This document shows, one piece after another, positions 8,229 to 19,029 of a stretch of 64,000 nucleotides of DNA. Positions within the stretch are counted from its first letter, which is position 1. The number at the start of each line of letters is the position of its first letter. The position numbers and the translations under genes were made by a program. The notes beneath the pieces were generated by a model, which saw only the letters and a program-made list of their open reading frames with translations, did no database searches and had not been told where the DNA came from. This DNA is from Lampris incognitus (lineage: Eukaryota; Chordata; Actinopteri; Lampriformes; Lampridae): NCBI RefSeq assembly GCF_029633865.1, contig NC_079214.1:29857957-29921956 (forward strand), in the 5' to 3' direction.

Positions 8229-11200
8229 TTAGTCTAGGAGCCAGGCGAGCCTCCGGACTGGCCGGCCCCGTCTGGTGGTGTACGGGAGATGGGACTCAGC
8301 GGCGTCGGCTTCGTCTCCTTCTGGGTCAGGGGCGTTGGACTGCCCGCCCGGAGCACAGGCTGCTGTCCCACGACGTTGGGTGATTGTCGACTCGCCTGAA
8401 GAGTAGCTGGCAGCAGTGTGTTGGAGCGGCTGGAACCGAGCCGGGGAGCCTGGTGTGCTGGGTCCTCCATCGTCGTTTGCGTGGAACAGGTCCTCCAGCC
8501 GGAGATCAAGGTCTTCATCGATCTCCTCCTGCTCTGTCACTCCTTCGTACTCCTCTGTTCTCTGCGCCCCCGGCTCCTCCATGTCAGCAGCGGGAGGACC
8601 TCCTTCAGGTGTTTCCTGCGGCCCTATGGCTGGTGCTGGAGCAGACAACAGAGCATGGCGCCTCCGCTGAATCCAGACCGGCACGTCGTCTGAGAGGTAG
8701 GGTAGCAGTCGATCGTGGTGGAGGACTCTCTCCTTACGACCTTCCTGGACTCTGTACAAGACGTCTCCCATCTTCTCTGTGATGAGGCCGGGACCTCTCC
8801 ACCGTGGCTTCAACTTTGGAGATTGACCCTTCTTCCTGGTGTCGTCCCGGACATACACTAGATCTCCAGGGTGAAATGTGCATTGTCGAGCACGTAGGTC
8901 GTGGTCCTTCTTGTTCCTGAGCTGGGCAGCACGGAGATGCTGGCGCGCCACTTCGTGGGTGTCCCGCATGTTCGCCTCCAGGTCAGCAACGTACTCGGCT
9001 GGGGAAGTGCGATGAACGTTGGCTTCCTGCACCCTCAGGGTGAGTCCTTGCGGCTGGTTGACTTCTCGCCCAAGCATCATCCGGTTTGGTGTGTAACCCG
9101 TACAGGCATGGGGTGAGCTGCGGTAAGCCCCGGCGAGGAGGTGGAGGTGTTGGTCCCACTCGCTCTGGTGTTTCCCCACGTAACAGCGGATCATTTGCAG
9201 GAGAGTTCGGTTGAACCTCTCGACTTGACCATTCGACGCAGGATGGTAGGGGGTCGTTCTGGTCTTGGCCACCTGGAGAAGTTCACAGAGCTCACGAAAC
9301 AGGGCACTCTCGAAGTTGCGTCCCTGGTCTGTGTGGATCTCCAGGGGTACTCCAAACCTGGAGAGGAACTCCTGTAGCAGCTTCTGAGCGGTGATCTCTG
9401 CAGTTTGCTCGGGGATCGGGGCCACCTCCACCCAGCGCGTGAACTGGTCCACCATCACAAGGATGTATCGGTTCCCCATCTTGGATACTGGGAGCGGTCC
9501 AACCACATCGATGTGAACCCTGTCCATAGGAGCGCCGGCCTGGTACATCTGCAAGGCAGCTCTGCCTGTTCTTCCAGAGGATTTACATGCCTGACATTCA
9601 GGACAGCGTCGGACGAACTGGTTCACACTGTCAGTCAGACCAACCCAGTAGAACTCTCTGCGAACTCGATGGTAGGTCTTCTCACGGCCCAAGTGACCGG
9701 ACAGCAGGGCGCAGTGACACAAACGTAGGACCTCTTCTTGGAGCACTGTGGGAACAATGAGACGGAGGATGGATGGCGTGTCAGCTCCTTCGTCCCAGCG
9801 GTAGTACAGGACTCCATGTCGCCTTTCTACTTGCGTCCACACCAACCAGTACTTCCGTGCAGCAGGTCCTTCCAGCGCCATCTCCTCCTGTGACGGTAGC
9901 TTCCGCTCATCCTTCCACTGGTGCAACTTCGCTAGCACGGCGTCTCCCCTCTGGCGCTCCGCTAGCTCGTTGGTCGAATACTGGGCTAACCAGTTGATAG
10001 CAGGTGGTTCACTCTCTTCAGCACCATTCTGATGTTCATTGACAGGTTGTGACATCGTTAGGCCTCCTGCCTCTCCTCCTGGAGCCGATGGTGGAACGCC
10101 CTCTTCTGCCGCTCCGGAGGTGTTCTCTTCCGAGTCAGTTCGACGGATCGCTAGCGGGACCACATCATCCACATCGTCGCTGAACCTTGCCCAATGGTGG
10201 TGTTCACGGTGACAGTAGGAGCAACCTCCACAAGGCAGCGAGTCCAGACTCTCCCCAGCATGATAGCAGTCACAGGCGGGTTTGGGTGACCTGGACAGCG
10301 CGTCCGCGTTGCTGTGCTTGACTCCTGGCCGGTGTTCGATTTTGAAGTCGTACTGGCTCAGCTCCTCGATCCACCTCGCCAGCTGGCCTTCTGGGCTCTT
10401 GAACCGAAACAGCCAAATCAAACTGTTATGGTCCGTCCGGATGATGAACGACCGGCCCAACAGGTAGTGGCGAAACTGCCGTGTGAAGCGGACTACAGCC
10501 AGAAGCTCTCGGCGTGTGACACATTATCGCTGCTGTGTGCTTTGCAGATGTGCACTGGCGTAGGCTATGACCTTTTCTTCTCCTGCTTGCATCTGTGACA
10601 GGACAGCTCCGACGCATGTGTTGGACGCGTCAGTGTCGAGCAGAAACAGTCCATCTCGAGTGGGGTATGCCAGAAGAGGTGCCGTGGTGAGTCTTGCCTT
10701 TAACTCCTCGAAGGCTACTTCTTGTGTGTCGCCCCACTTAAACTCCTCCCCCTTTTTCTGAAGTTCGTAGAGGGGGCTGCACAGATGGGCAAATCCTCGC
10801 ACAAACCGTCTGTAGTAGTTACACAAGCCGAGAAAAGCCTGGAGCTCAGTGAGGTTTCTTGGGGTCCTCCAGTCGTTCACAGACTTCACAAGCTCCGGGT
10901 TCGGGCTGACTCCGTCTCTGCTCACGACATGCCCCAAGAACAGGACCTCCCTCTGCAGCAGGTGGCATTTAGATGGCTTGAGTTTGAGACCGTACGCCCG
11001 GATGCGCTCCAAGACCTTCCCCAGGCTCTGCAGACCCTCTTCGACTCCACGCCCCAGCACAATGATGTCGTCGAGGTATACAAGCAGGTGTCTCCACTGT
11101 AACCCTCTCAACACCACCTCCATCGCACGTTGAAATGTGCCGGGCGCATTGCACAGCCCGAAGGGCATTCGGGTGTACTCGAACAGCCCATAGCGTGTTA

Positions 11201-14200
11201 TAAAGGCTGTCTTTCCACAATCATCCGGGTGCACTCCAATCTGCCAATATCCACTTTGCATATCTAAAGTCGAGAATACAGTGGCCCCCTCGAGGGTGTC
11301 CAGACACTCTTCGATCCGCGGCAGTGGATATGCATCTTTGAGAGTCAGGTCGTTGAGTCTTCTATAATCTATGCACCACCGCACACCTCCGTCCTTCTTT
11401 CTAACTAACACCACTGGAGAGGCCCATTCCGAAGTGGATGGTGTAATCACTCCGGCCTCTAGCATGCTCTTCAGGTGCCGCTCCTCTTCTTGTTGAAAGC
11501 CCAGGGGCGTGTGCCGAGCCGGTTGTCGGACAGGTTGGCCTTCGCTAGTGTTGATTCGGTGCTGGACCGCATCGAAGCACCCCAGGTCCGCGTCACTGGC
11601 CGCGAACACGCCCTGGTGTTCAATCAGGAGTTGTTGCAGGGCCCTCCGCTGATCCTCATCCAACCCTTCACTGGCGGACTCATACAGGGACGACAGATGG
11701 TCGGGCAGACCCATAGTTGGTGACGACTCCATCCGTCGGACTGTGGCTGGTTCATTTTTTCGGCTCATGTCGTCCTCTTGTGGGGCCTGAAGCTCCTCTT
11801 CCACCTCCACTAGCACGCCGAGGCAGGCTCCTTTCTTCAGCCTAACTTCTTTCGGCATCAGGTTACACAGTCGCACAGGGACGTGTGGGGCAACGTTGAC
11901 CAACACACTGCCAGATGAAACTCCCTCGGTGAGGCCAGCAGGCTCCAGGACGGCGGAGATACCTGCCTTGGGGCTTTCCACCACACCCCAGACGTCCTGC
12001 TCGCTCTCCGCTGATAGTGTCAAAGAGTCCTGCAGCAGTACGCGAGAGACGGCGTACTCCCCCACGGACGTACCCACGATAACTGTGGCCACTGGCTCCC
12101 CTTCGACGTAGACCTGGCCTCCCCCGGATACAGTGACATGAGCGGCCAACATGAGATCTAGGCCCAGGAGGAAGGGGTCGCGGATGGGCGCGACGAACAC
12201 ATCCCATTCGATGGTCTTGGGGCCCAAGCGGATGGTCACCCTATACTTCGGGGTTTCAGCCATGTCTTTACCCTCTTCAGCGTTACGCAGAATGGCGATT
12301 CCGACGCTCGGCTGGTCGGCCAGATTTAATCGTTGGAATGTGTCTCGGGACATCACCGTGGCTTCGGCCCCTGTGTCAACGATGCATTTCAGCTGCAGGC
12401 TGTTCACGGTGATGGGAATGACGAGACTGGGTCCATTCCCCGAGGCTCGGCCGAGATTGACTGATGGCTGCTCGCTGACCTTCCTCGGAGCCCTCGGGCT
12501 TGGTGACCGTGAGTTACACTCTCGCTTGAAATGGCCCTCCTCTCCACACTGGTAACAGGTCCCTTTGCTGCGGGAACTTGGGCTCGGGGACCGCTGCGCA
12601 CATTGCCCCGTGTGCGCGTAGGTAGCCCGCTCAAGCGTCCTTCCCCGTTCCACTCCTACTTGTTCTTTGGCCAAGTACCGCTCGATGTTTAAGAGCACCT
12701 TGTTAATGTTGTCGATGCCACTGGCCAGGGTCTTGAGCTCGGGGGTGCTCATGCTGTCTCCTACCAGCGGAGGACTTGGAGAGCTATCGCGACGCCGCTC
12801 GTCTTCCCATGCTACTCGCCGGATTCTCCCTTTTCCTTCAACCTCTCGCCCCAGCGTCGCTTTAAAGTCATACTCGCGTGCCTCAACCTTCCTGATTGCT
12901 TCAGCTAGTGTTTTGGGTTCTGCCCCCAGGACTTCATACGCGATGTTTTGGTTCTTCAGCCCGCGCAGAAAGGCTTCTGCAGCGTAGGCCTCCTGCAGTG
13001 TAACACCAACCTGCGGGTATGCCAGTGTGACAAGTCTCCTCACTTCCTCGCCAAACTCATAGAGGGTCATCTCTCTGGCCTGCTTAACCTCGCTGAGTTT
13101 ACGGCGCGCAGTTCCCTCAGGCAGCTCTTTACCGTAGCGGCGGCGTAACTGGGTGATGAGCGCGTGGTAGTCATCTTTTATCGGAGCCGGCTGCGCGATG
13201 ACAAAAGACATGGCGTTGTCCCTCAGTCGGAGATACAAGGCGTCCAAACAGGTCTCGTCGGTCCAGCCCCTCTTTCTCGCCATCCGTTCGAATGGTCCAA
13301 CGAAACTATCCCAGTCGCCCTTACCATCAAAAGTGGCGAGGAGCTTGATGTCATTTTCGTGTCCTCGGTCGGGACCTTGTGAGCTTCGGTTGCCGCTCCG
13401 ACTTTGAAGGTCTCCTGTCTGGCTCTGTTGACCTCTAGAGGAACCTGCCTGCCCTCCAACGCTGTCATCCAGCAGGTTTCGGCCGCCGTTGCTGTCCAGG
13501 GACATTTGGCCACCCTGCATCCCGTCGGGGGGTGGTACTGCAGTCGCTCCATTTTTTCCACCATGACCGATCGGAGTGCTGGTAAGTGGTGCGGGCTCAC
13601 TGGGTCCATTTCCTGTATAGCGCAGGGCTGCTGGGGCCGCTTTGCTGCTCGGCCTGGCTGGCGTCTCCTCGTTGCGCCGGTCGCTCAAGTTAGCCACTGC
13701 GGCCATAGCTGCTGGCAACAGGTGATCAGCGCCGTCTCACTGTCGGGCCCCTGGGTTCTCCCGGGCCGGGGTGAACTGCGAGAGTAGGTTCATGTCTTGC
13801 ACCGTTCTGCTAGTTCGTTCTCCGAGCACAGCCCCTGCCGACCCTACACCGCTATCGCTTTGAGGGCTACAAGGAGAAACCCCTTGCTTCACTACTTGAG
13901 CGATGGGCGACAAACCGGGAGGCTCACCTTGGATATCTGAACGATGACGGGCCCAATCGGTGCGCTGAATGGGAGGTGTGGGGGGACGAGATCGCTTAGC
14001 CACCGCTTCCGCTAGTCCATCGATACGCGCTGTGAGGGCCTCCATCTGCATCTCTATCTGGCCTTGCATCTTAACCTGGGTCTGGCGTTCCATGTTTTCC
14101 ATCTGGCGTTGCATCTGAACCTGGGTCTGGTTCATGGTTTCCATCTGCGCCAGGAGGAGCTTCATCCAGGCGTGCTCTCCGGGGTCTTCTGTCCCCACAC

Positions 14201-14258
14201 CAGCACCATCCAGACTCAACTCAGACTGTTCTTTTACATTTTCTTTGTCCTGTGACAT
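8229..14258 (-). pseudogene. Gypsy-2 gag-pol polyprotein, 2009 codons with two nonsense codons
   Basis: One minus-strand frame from ATG 14258 to the stop at 8229, interrupted by TGA at 13739-13737 and TAA at 10526-10524 with no frameshift. Part 1 (173 aa) is a Met/Gln-rich coiled coil. Part 2 (from 13718, 1064 aa) has the capsid, a CCHC knuckle CYQCGEEGHFKREC near residue 387, protease VDTGAEATVMS near 446, RT with YLDDI near 881, and the start of RNase H near 1026. Part 3 (743 aa, 10460-8229) completes RNase H (RTDHNSL, ADALSR). It adds the integrase HHCC finger, the D,D,E core (HIDVVGP, HTDQGRNF, NGQVERFNR) and a GPY/F-like region. The second stop replaces a residue of the YCVTRREL-type RNase H motif. 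The first could be a mutation or a readthrough codon. Confidence 0.93.
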
Positions 14259-14708
14259 TTTTATTTTTCCACTGATTTACGTGACTACTGAAGAAATTAC
14301 AGTGCTTCACAAAATGGCTGACTCACTCAGTTGCTAGCTAGCTATAGCGATGCCGCCAAAAAGCTGCTAAATGCTGCTTTGAAATGCTGCAGAATGTCAA
14401 TGCTAATTAGCTAGCGCCACTGGACGTCCTTTTGTGCACTTTCAGGGTGAAACTCGGTGAAAAACAATATCCTCACAGTGTGAATGGCGTTGAGAAACTA
14501 ATGAGTCTTTTTATTCACTTTTTCGTTTGGGTTCCACTTCATAAAGAAGTTTCTTATTCACTTTTTTCGTTGGGGTTCTACTTCACGAAGAAGTACAAAA
14601 TGGCTTCTTGCTAGCTGGGTTAGCTCACAGTGTGCAGGCTGAATTATGCCGCCATGTGACCGGGGCAGGATCCTCCGGTGTTGAGATTATGGCGAATCCC
14701 AACCTTTT

Positions 14709-14726
14709 ATCCCACTTCTGACACCA
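14709..14726 (-). promoter_or_regulatory. Gypsy-2 primer-binding site
   Basis: Identical 18-mer to that of Gypsy-1, two bases from the LTR. 14259-14708 is the 5' leader of Gypsy-2, without ORFs I can assign. Confidence 0.75.
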
Positions 14727-14728
14727 CT

Positions 14729-15333
14729 TGTCACGGTTTTTCTATAGCCCAGATAACTATGGATGGAGGCGGGGACTTTTAGGTGCGACAAACCGGGCTC
14801 CACCACCGTTAGCTAGATAGCTGCGCCAATGCTAGGGCTAGCCTGCTAGTTAGCTAGTTAGCCGTGTGCTAATGGGTTAGCAAGCTCACCTTGGGACCAG
14901 GGCTGGTGATGGAACAGGGCGGCTGAGCTCTAGGCGGGGCGGGAGATGGATGGCTGCTCTCCGGGGTGCGTGTCTCTCTCTCTCTGTGTACTCTGGCTCC
15001 GGTGTGACCGGGTGAATGTCTCTCTCAGTCTCTCTGGGGAAGCTCTCGGGGGTAGTCAGCTAGCTACAGGTACCGAGGCAGTCTGCTGCTAACACTACCA
15101 CTGCTAGCCACCGTATCTACTGTCTAGCCCAGGATACGCTAGGTTTCCCTGCCCTATCCCACGCTAAGGTGACAGTCTACGATATGGTTACTAAACAGTT
15201 CTGGCGCTTTGTCTCTCCCGCGGTGTCTAATATAGTTGCGTCTGTGACAGCGCGAGCTAACCTGTGATTGGTCCTCTAGCTGCACGAGCCCAGTGCAACA
15301 GTCCAAGTACATCCTCAGGCATTTCCCACTACA
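14729..15333 (-). repeat. Gypsy-2 5' LTR (605 bp)
   Basis: Same length as the 7405 copy; starts TGTCACGG (one change from TGTCGCGG) and ends CACTACA. Confidence 0.93.
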
Positions 15334-15641
15334 ATATCAACAGATGCAAATAAAAATCTTTTTGCCATCGTCTGTGTGGCCCTGTGAGTGTGTGTGTGGG
15401 GGGGGGGGTGTCTGTGTGTGCGTGCGTGTGTGTGTGTGTGTGTGTCCAAGTGTTGTCCCGGTCCTCCCTGTTCGGGAGGAGTACGGGGTACCACACACTG
15501 TCCCTCAGAAGGTGGCAGGCTACAACATACTGTGCAGCCACAGTACAGCTGTCTCTGTGTTCACCTAGTATGTAGGGCAGCTTTCTGGGGTTTGGCAGGG
15601 CCATGAATTTGGGGTGTCCCTCCTCAAATTTCTGAAATTAG
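15334..15641 (-). pseudogene. LINE-X C-terminal coding end and start of 3' UTR
   Basis: The minus strand encodes a C-terminal LINE segment (EEGHPKF, LPYILGEHRDSC, YVVACHLLRDS). This kind of segment follows the zinc-like motif in some fish LINEs. It then runs into a (TG)n tract at 15385-15446. It is separated from its upstream half (16293 onward) by the inverted-LTR block. Confidence 0.65.
15385..15446. repeat. (TG)n microsatellite with G run
   Basis: TG repeats broken by a G-homopolymer at about 15400. Confidence 0.9.
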
Positions 15642-16292
15642 CGTAACCTATTTTTCTGGACTTGCCTATTAGTGATTTTAAGTTCCCGTTATAAGCTGTT
15701 GCCACAGTATATGCATTGAGCTCTTATTTTGAAGGCTGACGGGACGGCGGAAGTGCTGTACATAGTGTTGTTGCTGTGGGGTTCTGTTGGGAAAGAATCC
15801 AAATAAAGTGGTCCTCGTGTGAAAGTGGAGAATCCGTATTTCCACATGTTGCTCCTCAATTATCTCAGAAGACAGCAGCAAGATGAGTGAAGTCTTCGTG
15901 CACACACTGCGCCGGGTTTCCGACACGACGAAGCTCCGCCGTTGCTAACTGAGGCTAACTGATAAGCTAACTGACTCTCCGAACCTTTTTTTTTCGGTAA
16001 TTTAAACGTCTTCCTTTTGCGGGACGTTGGCACAAGAATCCCACCGCTGCCACCAATGTAACCGAGGGTTTGTTGATGTCGCCTATGCTGTATGAAACTA
16101 TGAAATAACAAATACGGAGGCTCCACTTTCTTCGGATTCTTCCCCAACAGAACCCCACAGCAACGACACTGCGTAAAGCACTTCCGCTCTGTATTCAGCC
16201 TTCAAAATAAGAGCTCAAGGCATATACCGTGGAAACAGCTTATAACAGGAACTTAAAATCACTAACAGGCAAGTCCAGAAAAATAGGTTACA
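15642..16292. mobile_element. Two LTR copies in inverted orientation around a 0.2-kb core
   Basis: The right copy, 16057-16292, is a clear LTR (TGTAACC...GGTTACA, 236 bp) read on the minus strand. A primer site matching tRNA-Leu (TGGTGGCAGCGGTGGGATTC) lies one base inside it at 16036-16055. The left copy, from 15642, matches the same LTR on the opposite strand for about 160 bp, then diverges near 15800-15870. No coding sequence lies between. Normal LTR elements have direct LTRs, so this is a rearranged or self-primed product. It interrupts LINE-X. Confidence 0.7.
16036..16055 (-). promoter_or_regulatory. Primer-binding site, tRNA-Leu type
   Basis: The minus strand begins TGG and complements the acceptor end of a tRNA-Leu (ATCCCACCGCTGCCA plus CCA). 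Confidence 0.7.
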
Positions 16293-16930
16293 GTAGTAAT
16301 CGCGGATTTCCCGGAATGTCTTGCATTCAGCTAAAAAGTGTAGCTCTGTCTCGACAACGTTGTCTTCACACTGTTGACAAATGCTCGTCTTTTGGCATCC
16401 GGGTCTTTTTATGTCTGCCTGTTTCTATTGCTAGGAGATGCTCACTGAGTCTGTATTTCGTCAGTATGTTTCTCAAATTTGTTTCTTTTATTTGAATGAG
16501 GTAATCTGTTAATGTGTACTCTCTGTCTAGGGCCAAGTAGCATTGCATCTTGCTTTGGGATTTTGTTTTAGATTGCCAATATTCATAATAATTGTCCTTT
16601 AGGTTTGAGGGAATTTGTTGAAGCCGAATATGTTGTGTAGTTTGGAGCTGGTCTTGTGCCTCTAAAGTGTTAGTATGTGTTAGGGGAACACGATGGTTGA
16701 AGACCAGGTTGGTAGGAGAGTTCTTATCTTTGCTCAACTCTTGGTATTGCAAGGCTTTATAATGGAAAGAGTGTGGTCGCTGAATATTAGATGTTTCCAG
16801 AATTTGATTGCTCTTTTTTGAATTTTAATCAGAAGAGGATATTGGCCTAGTTCTGCCCTGCATGCATTGTTTGTGGTGTGCCAATGGACTTTAAGAATGT
16901 TTTTACAGAATTCAACATGCAGTGCATTGT
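16293..16930 (-). pseudogene. LINE-X post-RT coding region
   Basis: A 129-codon open stretch (16752-16366) plus flanks. It includes RLSEHLLAIETGRH and, just past its stop, a Cys/His cluster (CQQCEDNVVETELHFLAEC), typical of the C-terminal zinc-like motif of LINE proteins. The RT core is not visible upstream. 16931-17789 is AT-rich; a C-rich block at 17439-17450 next to TGACA hints at an LTR edge, but nothing firm is seen. Confidence 0.65.
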
Positions 16931-18034
16931 GTGTGCTGCAAAAGGTTATCCGCCATCCTTGATTCTTACGTCTTGATACACGTGATGTTTGTAAGTATTT
17001 CAGTTTATGTGGCCTTTATTTACTACAGCATTACAAAGTCTATCCCATTCATTTTTTTCGTTTTATCTGTAGTATGTTATGCCGTGTTGGTTTGTACTAG
17101 CTTGCTATGTGTTAGCATGTTCCCTTTTGCTAGTCGTATGCTACGTTATACCTATCTGTATATTGGCTAGTTTACAGCTCGTATTTCGTGCACTGAGGCA
17201 CTCTTATTTGTACCTTTGATATGTCTTATGTGTTCATTTTGTGTTCTTACTTTGTAGTACCTTCAATTTTGTAACTGCAGTGTTATATTGTGTTTGTATA
17301 TTTCAGTTTCACCTTTTGGCAAGTAAACATCATAAACTTCACTCCGCCTCCTGAAATGATTGATTGCCGAAGAGTTTAGCTGACTGGATAGTTGGGTTAT
17401 TGCTCAGATCCTCTGAGACCAGTACACAATACATGACATCCCCCTTTTCCTTGGAAACAAACTTACAATTTACAAAAAGTTGTCAACACTGGCATTACAA
17501 AAAAAAAATTTTTTCTGCTAACATACAACTTACAAACCTGTCTTTCCAACTAACTAGTGCTTAAACATGTTTAACATCAACTATTTATTGTCTACCCATC
17601 AACATCACCCATACAGTTTATGCACATTGTAGGGATGGATGGCATATAAAGCACACAGGAGAACATGGATGACTTTCAGCTTACGGTTTAATGAACAGCT
17701 TGCAGCATGGATGGCTTCCAGTCTCTACTTCCTGTTTCTCTGTATGTCACTTCCTTTGTACTACACAACAACACTTATGGTAAAAACGAGGTCAAGTCAA
17801 GATGGCGACCCGTGTGGTTAGTGGGTGGTGAGCTCCGAAGCTATAATTTGTACCGCAACAAAAAGACAGCTAAACCAAGCATTATGACTGCTGTGCCTAC
17901 GTTTTGAAAAAGATGAACACTGAGTAAATGGAATAGCACCTAACACGGATTTCTTGTGAAATAAACATGAAAAAGTAACACGCTAACTTCCTAGCTTTTC
18001 ATTAGCCTAGTGCTAGCTTAACGTCAAGATCAAC

Positions 18035-18906
18035 ATGCCGAAAAGAGATTCTAGAAACAAAACCTGTACATCACTGCTTGAACAAGAAGTCGAGGGATTT
18101 GATGGTTTGTGCTCGCCGTCACCTTTTACACCAACTAAGAGCCCGGAACCGAAGAAACAGCGCTCCAAAGATGGTGACGAATCGGAGGGCATTTCAAATG
18201 CAGATATCCTAAAAGCGGTGATTGATTTGACAAAACGCTTCACTACTCTTCAGCAAAACATAGACAAGAACACTGACGCCATTACCACAGTGTGCGAGCA
18301 GCTGAAACGGATGGAAATTCAAGTAAAAGAAAACAAAGAACACATGAAAGAGATTTCGGGGCAAGTCTCGCAACTGCAAAAGAAAAGTGAAGAGGCTGAA
18401 CGCTACAGCAGGTGATGGAATTTACGCATGCCCTCATGGAATGAGAGAGACACCTGCTGAAAACATCAGAGGAGAAATCATCAAGCTTCTCGCATTGCTC
18501 GCTCCCGAAGATAAGGAAAAGATGGGCTTTCTTACCGACACGATGCATAGAGTTGGAGTGCAACGTGAAAATGCAACTCGGCCCGGCCTTGTGCATTTCA
18601 CAATGCGATCCTTCAAAGACAAACAGGAAGATTTCCCGTGACACTGGGATCCTGAAAGAGCGGAAACTACTCCTCAAGGAAGATTTGACACAGGCCGACA
18701 AAATGGAAAGAAACAAACGCTGGCCATTTGTGGAAGCAGCCAGAAAGCAAGGAAAACGTGCCGGTTTTTGTGGTGCACAAGCTTATATTGAAGGAAAAAT
18801 GGTGACCCTTTACATTAATACTGAGTTTAACACTCAGTGTTCCAGCAAACAAGCCACAGTTGGATTGACTTTTAGTAATACTAAATGGTTTAAAATGCAC
18901 AATTGA
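18035..18906 (+). pseudogene. L1-A ORF1 (RNA-binding chaperone), two frameshifts
   Basis: Starts MPKRDSRNK. A heptad-rich coiled coil spans about residues 60-120. An RRM-like start (ERYSR) follows, and after a shift at about 18412 the region GMRETPAENIRG. After a second shift near 18640 comes the C-terminal domain with KRWPFVEAARKQGKRAGF. This order is that of L1 ORF1p trimers, which coat LINE RNA. Each frame break is small. Confidence 0.8.
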
Positions 18907-19029
18907 GTGGGTTGGTACTTAAAGTTGTAGTTGAGGTTTACTGTTGGTAAGTATATCTTTCTGCCATAGCAAACGGTTTTTTGTTTTTTTCCCAGACATC
19001 AGCTAATCTTTTGTTAGTTTATTTTCTTA

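Larger units (their letters stand above)
7405..15333 (-). mobile_element. Gypsy-2: full-length LTR retrotransposon, two internal stops
   Basis: A 7.9-kb complete insertion with 605-bp LTRs (7405-8009 and 14729-15333), a 4-bp ATAT target duplication (7401-7404 and 15334-15337), a tRNA-Leu type primer site and a polypurine tract. LTRs differ at about 7 positions (about 1.2%), so it is older than Gypsy-1. All gag and pol domains are present in one frame. It landed inside the 3' UTR of LINE-X in the same orientation as Gypsy-1. Confidence 0.95.

Noticed and set aside
15329..15604. Frame ending in a His-Thr repeat
   Set aside because: Only its first part is LINE-X coding; the His-Thr run is a translated (TG)n microsatellite.
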